A DNA stretch of 64,000 nucleotides from Paenibacillus ginsengarvi. Lineage in GTDB: Bacteria; Bacillota; Bacilli; Paenibacillales; NBRC-103111. The notes beneath the pieces were generated by a model that had not been told where the DNA came from, did not search any database, and worked only from the letters and a program-made list of their open reading frames with translations. The stretch covers positions 124,001 to 188,000 of the forward strand of contig NZ_RBAH01000009.1 in NCBI RefSeq assembly GCF_003626695.1. Direction: 5' to 3'. Shown piece by piece: positions 49,461-58,321 of the stretch (the first letter of the stretch is position 1; each line of letters starts with the position of its first letter). Both the position numbers and the translations under genes were made by a program.

Positions 49461-51728
49461 TCAAGCATTTGGTTTGGAGCTTCCTGCAGACAGGGTTTCA
49501 TTCCCCGCTACACCGGAGAACGGACCGACGCTTCGGTCGCTGCCGCGTCTGCCAATCCAGATAAGCAGCGCAGGCAGCAGCATGCCTCTGACGAGAAACG
49601 TATCCATCAAAATGCCGATCGCCATAATCGCTCCGAACAAGTACAGCTCCTGCAGCGGCTGCGTAATAAGGACGCAGAACGTAGCAGCGAGGATAATGCC
49701 TGCGGAAGAGATGACACCTCCGGTCATGGCCACTCCCCGGCTAACCGCTTCTTTCCATTCCCGCTTCCGCGCTTCCTCGCGAATCCGCGACACTAGCATA
49801 ATGTTGTAGTCGACCCCGAGCGCGATGAGGAAGACGAACGAATAGACGGGCATCCGGTAACTGATCGATTCGAAGCCGAGCACGTAATGGAATAGCAGCC
49901 AGCCGATACCGAGCGTGGCTGTATACGAGAGCAGCATCGTGGTGAGCATCGTAAAGGCAATCACGACGGAACGCGCCTGAAACGCAAGCATAACGCCGAT
50001 GAACAGGGAGATTAGCGTAAAGCTGACGATCGTATCCCGCTGATTCATCGCTCTCACATCGACCTGGTCGGCCGTTTGACCGGCATAATGGAGCGTGATG
50101 GCCCCCGGGTCGAAGCCGGCTTCACGAAGCAGCTTCTCGCTGTTTTCGCGCCACTGGCTAACGGCATCCAGCGAGGACGCATCGTAAGGATTGTTTTGCA
50201 GCGTGATTTGCAGCTTGATCGCCCGTTTCGACTCCGCCAGGAAGTTTCGCGGTACAACCGCGTTTGACCCCGTCAACTGGCTCGTTACGGCCGGAGATAC
50301 CGACTGCACGCCTTCTTCCTGCTTCAGCAAATCGGTCAGCCGAACCAGCTTTTCCGTAAAGGCGGCATCCAGATTAATGTCTTTATTCGATTGAAGAATA
50401 ACAGATACGGGAGCGAGCTGGCCTGGCGGAAAGCTTTGCTCGAGCAGCTCGAAGCCGCGTCGGGACGAAATATCCTCCGGGAACGACTTCATCAGATTAT
50501 ACGAGTAGTTCATCGAAAATACGTTTAGCGAGCCGAGCACGAGCAGCAGCAGCAAGGCGGTTGCCGGAACGCCAGGCTTCCTCGAAACGAACGAACCGAT
50601 GCGGGTCCACATTCCGGTAGGTTTCACGGCTTCGTCGAGTAGTTTCGGTACAAACGGCCAAAACACATTCCGGCCGAGTAAAGCGAACAGCGCGGGAATC
50701 AAAGTCAAGCCGCCGAGAAGAATGACAACCATCGCCACGGAAAATACCGGGGCAAAATGGTGATAAGGCTTGAAGACGGTAGCGAACAGCGTCAGCATCG
50801 CCACAAGCACGGTCCCGCCGCTGAACAGAATCGGCTCGGCCACTTGGGATAAGGCTGCGCGCATGGCGTCGTACTTGGAGCCGTTCTTCTTGAGCTCTTC
50901 GCGGAAACGGGCCAACACGAACAGACAGTAGTCGGTCAGTACGGCGAAAAGCAGAATCATCATGATCGAGAGCGCCTGTTTGTCGACGACAAACCAGCCG
51001 TTCTTGGCCGCAAGTCCGAGAAAGCGATCGGTCGCCTGATAGACGATTCCCGAGATGAGCAGCGGGATAACGGCCAGCAGCGGGGAACGGTAGATGACGA
51101 TCAGAATGACGAGGATCAGGCCGATCGTGGCGAACATCAGCACGAAGTCGGCGTTTTTGAACAGCGTAATCGTATCCGCAGCGATACCGGCCGGACCGGT
51201 AATTTCGAGCTGCACGCGGCCGCCGCTATGCTCATCCGCATAGTCCCGTATTTGCTTCAGCGTGTCGTACACTTGATCGGACGGCAAATTTTTGTCCAAT
51301 GCGGCGTTTATAATTAGCGTAGTACCATCACTGGATATCATCTGGTCCTGCACCTGCTTTGGAAGCTGATGGAAGGGAAGGACGCTTGCGACGTGCTCCG
51401 GCTTCCGGTCCGACGCCAGCCACTGGCTAATGTCCGAGACGACGGTCCGGTTTTGCGCCGTGAACGAGTCCGTAGTGTGAAAGACGAGCAGCGCCGTCAA
51501 GCCGTCCTTGGACGGAAACTGCTCGTTCATGATCTGCTGAGCGATGGCGGAAGGCGTGTCCTCGTGTATGCTGCCTTCTCCGCTGCTTGTCGCGTATGGT
51601 TTCGAGCCCGGTGCGATGCCGCTCAGCAGAACGATGGCGAGCAGCCACACGACGATGACCGTGATGGCGCCCTTTCGGCTGCTGACCGCGCGGGCCAGTT
51701 TTTGCAGAGGATGTTTCGACATCTTCAT
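49461..51728 (-). CDS. MMPL family RND-type transporter
   Basis: A 755-residue exporter of the MMPL subfamily of RND transporters. Twelve membrane helices are arranged as 1+5+1+5, with two extracytoplasmic loops after helices 1 and 7 (residues about 40-190 and 420-560). Conserved motifs are IMMILLFAVLTDYCLFVLARFREE near residue 258 and VFLIALGVDYNIMLVSRIREE near 635, carrying the Asp-Tyr pairs that relay protons. ATG 51722 has AGGAGG at a better distance than 51728. It is the third gene of a response regulator - histidine kinase - transporter operon, so export is probably inducible. Cargo unknown (lipid, drug or peptide). Confidence 0.9.
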   Translation of the reverse strand: MKMSKHPLQKLARAVSSRKGAITVIVVWLLAIVLLSGIAPGSKPYATSSGEGSIHEDTPSAIAQQIMNEQFPSKDGLTALLVFHTTDSFTAQNRTVVSDISQWLASDRKPEHVASVLPFHQLPKQVQDQMISSDGTTLIINAALDKNLPSDQVYDTLKQIRDYADEHSGGRVQLEITGPAGIAADTITLFKNADFVLMFATIGLILVILIVIYRSPLLAVIPLLISGIVYQATDRFLGLAAKNGWFVVDKQALSIMMILLFAVLTDYCLFVLARFREELKKNGSKYDAMRAALSQVAEPILFSGGTVLVAMLTLFATVFKPYHHFAPVFSVAMVVILLGGLTLIPALFALLGRNVFWPFVPKLLDEAVKPTGMWTRIGSFVSRKPGVPATALLLLLVLGSLNVFSMNYSYNLMKSFPEDISSRRGFELLEQSFPPGQLAPVSVILQSNKDINLDAAFTEKLVRLTDLLKQEEGVQSVSPAVTSQLTGSNAVVPRNFLAESKRAIKLQITLQNNPYDASSLDAVSQWRENSEKLLREAGFDPGAITLHYAGQTADQVDVRAMNQRDTIVSFTLISLFIGVMLAFQARSVVIAFTMLTTMLLSYTATLGIGWLLFHYVLGFESISYRMPVYSFVFLIALGVDYNIMLVSRIREEARKREWKEAVSRGVAMTGGVISSAGIILAATFCVLITQPLQELYLFGAIMAIGILMDTFLVRGMLLPALLIWIGRRGSDRSVGPFSGVAGNETLSAGSSKPNA

Positions 51729-51792
51729 AACCTCCTGTCCTGATTCTGCTATGATTGTAGGACAGGAATATGAATGGACGATGAACGGAGTA

Positions 51793-53169
51793 TTACAGTT
51801 GGGGGAGTTTTACGGTAAAAATCGTGTCCTTGCCGGGCGCGCTGCTCGCCTCGATCGTGCCGCCATGCAGCTCGACGATTTTGCGGACAATGGCGAGACC
51901 TAACCCGCTGCCTGCTTTTGTGCGGCTCCTGGACTTGTCCGCCTTGTAGAACCGATCGAAAATATGGGGCAGCTCCTCGGCCGAAATTCCCGGTCCCGTA
52001 TCGCGGACGGTGACGACGATACCGTCGTCCGAGGTGATCGATACGGCAATGCAATCGCCGGGCTTGCAAAATTTGATGCTGTTCGTGATCAGGTTGAACC
52101 AGACCTGATACAGCAGATCCGCATCCCCGGAAATGACGATTTCCGGAAGCTCCGGCTCGATAAACAGCTGCTTCTCCGACCATTCCCATTCAGTCACGAT
52201 CAGAACTTGCCGGATCTGCTCGTCCAGCCGGTATGATGCGCGTTTGACCTCTCCCGTTTCTTTGTCGAGCGCGGCCAGGGTGAGCAGCTGTTTGCTTAGC
52301 GAAGACAATCGCGTGCTTTCGTCCGCGATGATGCGAAGATACCGTTCTTGCTCCTCCGGGCTCGCCTGTCGGTCAAGTATCGACTGCGCAAAGCCCCGGA
52401 TCGATGTCAAGGGAGATTGGATTTCATGCGACACATTGGCGACGAATTCCTGCCGCATCGCGTCAAGCCGCTTTAACGCTTGGGCCATATGGGTAAAGTG
52501 CCGGGCCAGATTGCCGATCTCGTCCTTTCTCGTTACGTCCAGTTCGATGTCGTATTGCCCGCCGACGATCCGGTTTGTAGCCTCCGTCAGCTGCTTGACC
52601 GGCCTTACGATATACCGGGATAATATGACGATGAAGACGAGACTGAAAAGGAAAGTAGCAGAAAGCAAGACCGCGACTAAAACGCGTACTTCTCCAATTT
52701 GCTGTTCGAGATTCGGCCGAATAAACCACGCCTGCGTTTCACCTTGAACGCGTACGGGCAAACCGACGCTGTTACGGATGCTGTTCTCGAAAAATCCGGT
52801 TACTGTGAGCAGATGCCGTTCCTGCATCATTCCGTTATAAATGCCGCCGTTTAAAACCGCACGAATCGAAGCGTCATCGATTTTCCGATGTTTGAAAGGA
52901 GCGCCGTACGATACGCCGTTCTCCGACCCGTTTACAACATAAATCTGAAATCCCATTTCCGCGACTCCGCTTAAATACGCGTTCGCATCCGCCCCCGGCG
53001 TCTGCTCGTACAGCCGCTTGAATTCCGTTGCAATATGGATCATTTTTTGGTCGTTAAAGTCACGCAGCTTCGTCAAGTAATAAACGTTTGTGACGAGCAG
53101 GCCGAGAATAGCGCTCGCAACGGCGATCCCGATAAAGGTGAGGACGATTCGAAAATATAACGTTCTCAT
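51793..53169 (-). CDS. Sensor histidine kinase (two-component system)
   Basis: Membrane sensor kinase of 458 residues: two membrane helices (about 10-30 and 165-185) bounding a 130-residue extracytoplasmic sensor, HAMP (about 186-235; RYIVRPVKQLTEATNRI), HisKA with the phospho-acceptor in FVANVSHEIQSPLTSIRGFA (about 241-260), and an HATPase_c domain with NLITNSIKFCKPG (N box), VRDTGPGIS (G1) and RTKAGSGLGLAIV (G2). The ATG overlaps the response-regulator stop by four bases. Partner of the OmpR-type regulator at 53166 and probable controller of the MMPL gene. Confidence 0.93.
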   Translation of the reverse strand: MRTLYFRIVLTFIGIAVASAILGLLVTNVYYLTKLRDFNDQKMIHIATEFKRLYEQTPGADANAYLSGVAEMGFQIYVVNGSENGVSYGAPFKHRKIDDASIRAVLNGGIYNGMMQERHLLTVTGFFENSIRNSVGLPVRVQGETQAWFIRPNLEQQIGEVRVLVAVLLSATFLFSLVFIVILSRYIVRPVKQLTEATNRIVGGQYDIELDVTRKDEIGNLARHFTHMAQALKRLDAMRQEFVANVSHEIQSPLTSIRGFAQSILDRQASPEEQERYLRIIADESTRLSSLSKQLLTLAALDKETGEVKRASYRLDEQIRQVLIVTEWEWSEKQLFIEPELPEIVISGDADLLYQVWFNLITNSIKFCKPGDCIAVSITSDDGIVVTVRDTGPGISAEELPHIFDRFYKADKSRSRTKAGSGLGLAIVRKIVELHGGTIEASSAPGKDTIFTVKLPQL

Positions 53170-53846
53170 GAGCCGCGCACCTCGAGTTTGTAGCCGAGAC
53201 CTCTGACCGTTGTCAGAACGAAGTCGCCGGTCCGGTCCTGAAATCGCTCGCGCAGCCGTTTGATATGGACGTCGATCGTTCTGCTGTCGCCTTCGAAGTC
53301 AGCGCCCCAGATGAGCCGAAGCAGCTGCTCTCTTGTAAAAATGCGGCCCGGATGGCCGGCCAGCTGCGCCAGCAGCTCGAATTCCTTGAGCGGAATGACG
53401 AGCGGTTCGCCGCCGATCCGCACCTCATAGCTTTTCCGGTCAATAACCGTATCGTTTAGGCGGATTTCCTCGGCCGATACGATCTGGTAGCGCCGCAGCA
53501 GCGCCCGGATGCGGAACAGCAGCTCCTTCGGCTCGAACGGCTTGACCAGATAGTCGTCCGTCCCCGACGAATAGCCATTTTCCTTATCGATTAACTCGCC
53601 CTTAGCCGTCAGCAGGATGACGGGGATATCGTAATGGCGCCGAATATCGCGGCACAGCTCCAGCCCGTCCATACCGGGCATCATGATATCGACCACGGCG
53701 AGATGAATCTGTTCCTTCTCCATCAGCCGTGTTGCTGCAATTCCGTCCTCCGCTTCGAAGACAGCATAACCTTCCTGATGGAATAAAAACCGAAGCAATT
53801 CCCGGATATGGGGATCATCGTCCGCTACAAGCAGTTGAATTTTCAC
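53166..53846 (-). CDS. OmpR/PhoB family response regulator
   Basis: A 226-residue regulator. GTG at 53846 gives a normal OmpR length and starts VKIQLLVADDDPHIRELLR; an ATG four codons earlier is too close to GAGG. The receiver has DDD at the phosphorylation pocket, the acceptor Asp in LAVVDIMMPGMDGLELCR and Lys in DDYLVKPFEPKEL. The C-terminal winged helix (about 130-226) includes LLRLIWGADFEGDSRTIDVH and IKRLRERFQ. Translationally coupled with the kinase gene. Confidence 0.93.
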   Translation of the reverse strand: MKIQLLVADDDPHIRELLRFLFHQEGYAVFEAEDGIAATRLMEKEQIHLAVVDIMMPGMDGLELCRDIRRHYDIPVILLTAKGELIDKENGYSSGTDDYLVKPFEPKELLFRIRALLRRYQIVSAEEIRLNDTVIDRKSYEVRIGGEPLVIPLKEFELLAQLAGHPGRIFTREQLLRLIWGADFEGDSRTIDVHIKRLRERFQDRTGDFVLTTVRGLGYKLEVRGS

Positions 53847-53988
53847 GATTGAGCACATCCTCGATTTAAGGTTGATCGGCACTATCATAACAAATATGGA
53901 TGCCGTTTGCCGAAAAAAGCAGGAAATGTCCGTCAATCTGCGAATACATGTATCCAGACTAATCGAGTATCCAGGCGGGAGGATGAAG

Positions 53989-54741
53989 ATGACTGCTTTC
54001 AAAATCATGAGCTACAACATTCATTCCGGAATCGGTATGGACGGTGTATTCGATATGGATCGGATCGCCGGCGTGATCCGGCAAGCGGGGGCGGATATGA
54101 TTGGGCTTCAGGAGGCGGATGTGCACTGGGGGCCGCGAAGCCGATTCGGACATACGGTGGAGGAGCTTGCGCAAGCGCTCGGGATGTTTTATTATACTGC
54201 TCCTGTTTACGATCTTCCGCCGCAGCGGGAGGGGGAGCCAAACCGTCAATTTGGCGTTGCCGTCTTGAGCCGCTTTCCGATCGTTCGTGCCGCGAACCAT
54301 CGCTTGACCCGGCTTTCGACTCAGGATCGTGAAGCGCCCCCGACCCCGATGCCGGGTTTTGCCGAAACGGTGCTGGATGTGGACGGTACGGCTGTGACGG
54401 TGTATGTGACCCATCTCGATTATCGCCCCAATCCGGCTCTGCGGCAGCTTCAAGTGACGGAGATGCTGGATATCGTGGGCGAAAGCTCGGGTAAGCTGCT
54501 GCTTGGCGACTTCAATGCCGGGCCGGAAGCGCCGGAGCTAGAGCGGCTGTTCGAACGGTTCGGCGACACGTGGTCCATAAGGGGGAGCGACCCGGGGCTT
54601 TCGTTTCCAGCAGATGAGCCGCGCAGCAAAATTGACTACATACTGGCCGGGGACGGGCTGCGAGTGAAGGAAACAAGCGTCATCGAGTCGCTGGCATCCG
54701 ATCACAGACCGATCGTAGCCTCAATCAGGCTTGAGTTATGA
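53989..54741 (+). CDS. Endonuclease/exonuclease/phosphatase family protein
   Basis: A 250-residue enzyme of the Mg-dependent EEP fold (exonuclease III, inositol phosphatase, sphingomyelinase relatives). ATG 53989 with GGGAGG six bases upstream is chosen; the ORF can be extended upstream to 53872 but without family resemblance. Catalytic motifs are KIMSYNIHSGIG (Asn), IGLQEADVHWG (Glu), VYVTHLDYRP (His, Asp), LLLGDFNAGPEAPE (DxN) and SKIDYILAGD ... SDHRPIVA (final Asp-His). The target (DNA, phospholipid or sugar phosphate) is not clear. Monocistronic, divergent from the two-component operon. Confidence 0.88.
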   Translation: MTAFKIMSYNIHSGIGMDGVFDMDRIAGVIRQAGADMIGLQEADVHWGPRSRFGHTVEELAQALGMFYYTAPVYDLPPQREGEPNRQFGVAVLSRFPIVRAANHRLTRLSTQDREAPPTPMPGFAETVLDVDGTAVTVYVTHLDYRPNPALRQLQVTEMLDIVGESSGKLLLGDFNAGPEAPELERLFERFGDTWSIRGSDPGLSFPADEPRSKIDYILAGDGLRVKETSVIESLASDHRPIVASIRLEL

Positions 54742-54768
54742 CTTGACTTGTATGAGCGGCAAAAAAAA

Positions 54769-54801
54769 GAAGCCGGTTTCGAGAGAACCAGCTTTTTTTT
54801 C
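54769..54801. terminator. Terminator between convergent nuclease-family and CDF genes
   Basis: AGCCGGTT pairs with AACCAGCT (one mismatch), flanked by A8 on one side and T8 on the other. Confidence 0.8.
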
Positions 54802-54810
54802 GTACCTACA

Positions 54811-55800
54811 TTACACTTGCTGAACTGCGGGATTCCAATCGATGACGCCGTTATCCTCAATGATGCCGAGCGTTACGTCGGCGATATCCGGATCAGCGAG
54901 CAGCTTGTCCCGAACGCGGAACTTGATGTCGTCCGCGACAGCGAGCGTAAGGCCCTTGCGCAGCTCGATGTACCCTTCCACGTGATAAAACCGGCCTTCC
55001 TGAATGATCCTCATTTTGTTAATATCCGTTACGTCCGGATCGGACAAAATAATATCGGCGATTTTGCGCTCGACATCAAGCGGTGCAGCGACACCGATCA
55101 AACCGACCATATTGTCGTAGCCGACCCGGAACGCGACGCCGATCATAAGCAAACCGATCAGAATCGTCGTGACGCCGTCCAGTATCGCGAAGTTGCTGAA
55201 GGACGTTACGACAACGGCGATCATGGCAAGCAGAGCGCCGGTCGTTGCGACCAAATCTTCGTAAAAAACGAGTCTTGTCGGCGGAGCGGCCCGTTTGACG
55301 TTTTGAAAAGCGGCTCTCACGAGGCCCGCGCCTTTCGTTGTTGCGCGAGTTTCGCGGACGATTTCCTTCATTGCCTTTATGAGAACGTACCCATCGATCG
55401 CAAGCGAGATGAGGAGCACGACGAAGTTCAGCCAAAAACCGTGGGAGACGGTAGGGTGCTGAATCAGATGCACGCCTTCTTTGATTGTTTCATAGGCCAT
55501 GATCGATACGACGATAACGGCGACCATACAAAAGATGTTGATGAGACGTCCGAAGCCGGTCGGAAACCGTTTTGTCGGCTCCCGCTCGGACAGGATGCTG
55601 CCTACATACACGAAGCCTTGATTGACGGCGTCGGCGATGGAGTGCATGGTCGAGGCGAACATAGTGCCGCTGCCTGTTACGAATGCGGCAATTCCTTTGA
55701 TGATGGCGATGCCGATATTGCCGATCGCGGCCGCGCCGGATGAGGCGTTTCCTTTCTTGAGCAAGCTGGATAAGGATGATGAATGACCGTCGGTTTCCAT
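54811..55800 (-). CDS. Cation diffusion facilitator (CDF) family transporter
   Basis: Six-helix divalent metal/proton antiporter of 329 residues with a cytosolic ferredoxin-like C-terminal domain (about 240-329). The helix-2 site is intact: FASTMHSIADAVNQGF (His and Asp). Helix 5 reads VFYEDLVATTGALLAMIAVV, so the usual HxxxD becomes Glu-Asp with an Ala; that ED variant is known in the SLC30A9-like subgroup. A leader GSRGLKKGNASS-like N-terminus is short. Substrate is probably Zn, Fe, Mn or Co, but altered helix 5 makes this uncertain. AGGAGG is 13 bases before the ATG. Confidence 0.88.
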   Translation of the reverse strand: METDGHSSSLSSLLKKGNASSGAAAIGNIGIAIIKGIAAFVTGSGTMFASTMHSIADAVNQGFVYVGSILSEREPTKRFPTGFGRLINIFCMVAVIVVSIMAYETIKEGVHLIQHPTVSHGFWLNFVVLLISLAIDGYVLIKAMKEIVRETRATTKGAGLVRAAFQNVKRAAPPTRLVFYEDLVATTGALLAMIAVVVTSFSNFAILDGVTTILIGLLMIGVAFRVGYDNMVGLIGVAAPLDVERKIADIILSDPDVTDINKMRIIQEGRFYHVEGYIELRKGLTLAVADDIKFRVRDKLLADPDIADVTLGIIEDNGVIDWNPAVQQV

Positions 55801-56013
55801 TAGTAAACCAATTCCTCCTAATAGGATCGAATAATTTCAGTCCAACTTGGCAGGTTGACGATAGAAGCCGGCTTCTGCTTATAAGTTTTTCTGATACTGT
55901 TATATACGTGCGGAAGCGAACGTAGTTTCGATTTTTGCCTAAAAATTGCCGGTTTGAAGAGCTTCCTTTCTGTCTATACCATTATGGCAACAATCGCATC
56001 ATCTTATTTACAA

Positions 56014-56043
56014 AAAAAAGAACCCGGATTTCTCCAGGTTCCT
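56014..56043 (-). terminator. Terminator after the NlpC/P60 gene
   Basis: On the minus strand AACCTGGA and TCCGGGTT pair around GAAA, followed by eight T. On the plus strand an A-run is seen first. Confidence 0.8.
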
Positions 56044-56049
56044 CAAGGC

Positions 56050-56772
56050 TTACTGCTTGATGACGCGGCGTGCTGTCGTGTAATGCTCGTCCCACCAGCC
56101 GGAGTTCAGATCGTTGATCGTAACGCCTGGCTCGCCGTACGTGTGCAAAATCTTACCGTTGCCGATATAAAGCGCTACGTGATGAACCGGGGAGTAGAAG
56201 AACACAAGATCGCCCGGCTTCAGCTCGCTGCGCGGCACATACGTCCCGAACGTAGATTGCTCCTTCGACGATCGCGGAATCGAGATTCCCGCCTGTTCGA
56301 ACAAATATTGCGTGAAAGAAGAGCAGTCAAACGACTTGGTATTGCCGGATTTGGAGCCGAATTTGTACGGGGTGCCCATAAACGTTTTGCCCTTCGCAAT
56401 AATGTCGCTGGCTGCCGATGAGCCTGCCGAAGGCTTCGAATCGCCTCCGGTGTTCGATCCCGAACCGGTATCCGAATCCGATCCGGAATTCGAGCCGCCC
56501 GCATTGCCGGAGCCGTTATTCCCGCCATGATTACCATTGTTATCGTTGCCGCCTTGATTCCAATCTTGGTTCCAGTCCGGATTCCAGTTCTGGTTCCAAT
56601 CCTGATTCAAGAAATTGTTCAAATCGGTCCAGTTTGCCGCTGTGTCGTAACGGGATGCCGTTTCCGCGTGAGCCGAAGTTGTCCCCAGTGCAAGACTGCC
56701 TGAAAACAGCATCGCGAAGCTTAATCCGAATGTTATATATGCTCGTCCAAAACGTTTGTTGTTAGTTGTCAT
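56050..56772 (-). CDS. Secreted NlpC/P60 (C40) cell-wall hydrolase with W-N-rich linker
   Basis: Peptidoglycan endopeptidase of 240 residues. Signal peptide at residues 1-37 (basic MTTNNKRFGR, hydrophobic ITFGLSFAMLFSGSLALG, cleavage after SAHA). Residues 45-115 form a linker with tandem WNQDWNQ-like units (NQDWNQNWNPDWNQDWNQGG) then Gly/Asn/Ser repeats. The catalytic domain starts near 125: Cys in FDCSSFTQYLFEQAG, His in PVHHVALYIGNGKILHTY. ATG 56772 has GGAGG ten bases upstream, whereas upstream in-frame sequence is not signal-like. The Trp/Asn repeats may bind wall polymers; that is inference. Confidence 0.9.
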   Translation of the reverse strand: MTTNNKRFGRAYITFGLSFAMLFSGSLALGTTSAHAETASRYDTAANWTDLNNFLNQDWNQNWNPDWNQDWNQGGNDNNGNHGGNNGSGNAGGSNSGSDSDTGSGSNTGGDSKPSAGSSAASDIIAKGKTFMGTPYKFGSKSGNTKSFDCSSFTQYLFEQAGISIPRSSKEQSTFGTYVPRSELKPGDLVFFYSPVHHVALYIGNGKILHTYGEPGVTINDLNSGWWDEHYTTARRVIKQ

Positions 56773-56993
56773 GATAAGTTGTCCTCCTCGAATGTAATAT
56801 TCTCGGTGTCGCTTGATACAAGCGTAACACAAAAAAAATTAACATGATTTGGCGCTGGCCCGGCGAATGCTTGTGCTCCGCTGCGTTCGGTGCTATTATG
56901 AGAATTTCATTAGAAATGGGCGGCATACTGATCTTGACACCTTGAGCATCGCGCCCATACTGCGATTGCTGAATGAAGGAGCCATTACCGACT

Positions 56994-57650
56994 ATGTTCA
57001 TCAAACGCTGGATCACAAGGTTCACGCTCGCCCTGGCGGCCAGTTTTTTGTGCGCTGCGGGCTTCGGCGTCATCGCCATGCTGATCGGCAGCGGAGTGAT
57101 CAACGGATGGGATCGCGCCGTCATTGCAGCCGTACAAGGGACGGAGTCGCCCGGTTTGACGGCGGTTATGAAGCTGCTTAGCCTGATCGGCGAAAAAGTG
57201 CCGGTCGCCTTGATTACAGCCGCTGCGGGCCTGTTCCTGTTTACCGTTCTTGGACACCGCAAGGAGCTGCTGCTGCTCGCCATATCGGTCGGCGGGGCGG
57301 GTGCGCTGAATGTTTTGCTAAAACTGCTCTTTCAGCGGGCTCGTCCGACGATATACCGGCTTGCCGACGCACCGGGTTATAGCTTTCCGAGCGGCCATTC
57401 GATGGCGGCGTTTTGCTTGTATGCGACAATCGCCTATTTGCTGTGGCGGCATATTCCCCATAAAGCCGGCCGTGCCCTGCTCATCGCCGTCAGCACGTTG
57501 TTTATAGCGGCAATCGGATACAGCCGGATTTATTTGGGGGTGCATTATCCGAGCGATGTCGTCGGCGGCTATTTGGCCAGTGGCTGCTGGCTGTTCGGTT
57601 TGATATGGGCGTACTCCGGCTTCGGTAAAAATCTCCGAAGTGACCCATAG
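56994..57650 (+). CDS. PAP2 superfamily phosphatase (lipid phosphate phosphatase)
   Basis: Membrane phosphatase of 218 residues with six helices. The three PAP2 signature motifs are present: KLLFQRARP (near 98-106), YSFPSGHSMAAF (near 114-125) and SRIYLGVHYPSDVVGG (near 165-180), with catalytic His in SGHS and LGVHYPSD. Start ATG 56994 has AAGGAG 12 bases upstream; the upstream ATG 56973 adds seven residues. It could be undecaprenyl-diphosphate phosphatase-like or phosphatidate phosphatase. Monocistronic with strong terminator. Confidence 0.9.
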   Translation: MFIKRWITRFTLALAASFLCAAGFGVIAMLIGSGVINGWDRAVIAAVQGTESPGLTAVMKLLSLIGEKVPVALITAAAGLFLFTVLGHRKELLLLAISVGGAGALNVLLKLLFQRARPTIYRLADAPGYSFPSGHSMAAFCLYATIAYLLWRHIPHKAGRALLIAVSTLFIAAIGYSRIYLGVHYPSDVVGGYLASGCWLFGLIWAYSGFGKNLRSDP

Positions 57651-57691
57651 AGCGAATCGGTACTTCTAATTGCACACTGGCTTGAAAAAAC

Positions 57692-57725
57692 AAAAAAAAG
57701 CTTGATTGCTCAAGCTTTTTTTTGT
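57692..57725. terminator. Bidirectional terminator between PAP2 and gerP genes
   Basis: AAAGCTTGA and TCAAGCTTT are perfect arms with loop TTGC, flanked by A-run and T-run, between two convergent units. Confidence 0.88.
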
Positions 57726-57744
57726 TTTTTTTATTTTATAGTAG

Positions 57745-58140
57745 TTAAGTCAGCCGCGCCTCGCCAGGGCGGTGAACGAGCTGCCGGATATGTTTGAGCC
57801 GGTTAACGCAGCGAATACGCTCATTGCTGCCGACCTGCATAATGGCCGAGGAGGAGAAGGCGAGTATATCCACTTCGTCAACGGCGATGTACGGATTGCG
57901 ATTCATAACCTGCATATGGACCTCATTCGTACAGGACGGAACGGGAATAGGTCTTCGGAAAATAGGGAAGGCCGACAGGGCGCCTTCGTTTCCGTTATAA
58001 ATGCTGTATTGCCGCTGTACGGCGAGAGCTTGTGCGGTCGGTACAATTTCCACGCAATCGCCGAGCAGACAGATCGAAGCGAGACCGATATCGTTTATGT
58101 CGATTCGCCGGACGGCCGATATTCGTACCAATCCCGTCAC
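57745..58140 (-). CDS. gerPE: Spore germination protein GerPE
   Basis: Fifth gene of a gerP cluster, whose products act in the spore coat to let germinants pass. The 131-residue protein starts with GTG (MTGLVRISAVRRIDINDIGL) and contains GLASICLLGDCVEIVPTAQAL, the region shared by GerPE homologues. It follows gerPD by one base and is the last gene before the terminator at 57692. Confidence rests on context, length (close to Bacillus GerPE) and the recurring S/GxxxxLLGD pattern of GerP proteins. Confidence 0.75.
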   Translation of the reverse strand: MTGLVRISAVRRIDINDIGLASICLLGDCVEIVPTAQALAVQRQYSIYNGNEGALSAFPIFRRPIPVPSCTNEVHMQVMNRNPYIAVDEVDILAFSSSAIMQVGSNERIRCVNRLKHIRQLVHRPGEARLT

Positions 58141-58141
58141 C

Positions 58142-58321
58142 TCATCTCTCTGCGGTCAGCGGAACGAGCGGGCCGATAATAAGCGACTCCGGAGGCGTAT
58201 CGAATATCGAGGAGAGTGAAATTTCGTTCGTATCTCCGACTAGCAGTACCGAAGAGCTGGCTACTCCCGTAACGCGGATTACGCCTACGCACAATTGTTT
58301 GTTTTCTACGTAAAAGTTCAT
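58142..58321 (-). CDS. gerPD: Spore germination protein GerPD
   Basis: A 59-residue protein: MNFYVENKQLCVGVIRVTGV, then ASSSVLLVGDTNEISLSSIF and PLVPLTAER at the end. The SSSVLLVGD motif and tiny size fit GerPD (58-60 residues). The ATG overlaps the gerPC stop (ATGA), so translation is coupled. It is below the length where ORF finding usually reports. Confidence 0.85.
   Translation of the reverse strand: MNFYVENKQLCVGVIRVTGVASSSVLLVGDTNEISLSSIFDTPPESLIIGPLVPLTAER

Noticed and set aside
54748..55743. 331-codon plus-strand frame opposite the CDF gene
   Set aside because: Hydrophilic mirror of a membrane protein gene, overlaps a terminator, no ribosome binding site.
58142..58321. Plus-strand frames in the gerPD region (57772-58313)
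   Set aside because: They run against the gerPC-PD-PE operon and have no similarity to any family; the minus-strand gerPD is shorter but motif-supported.
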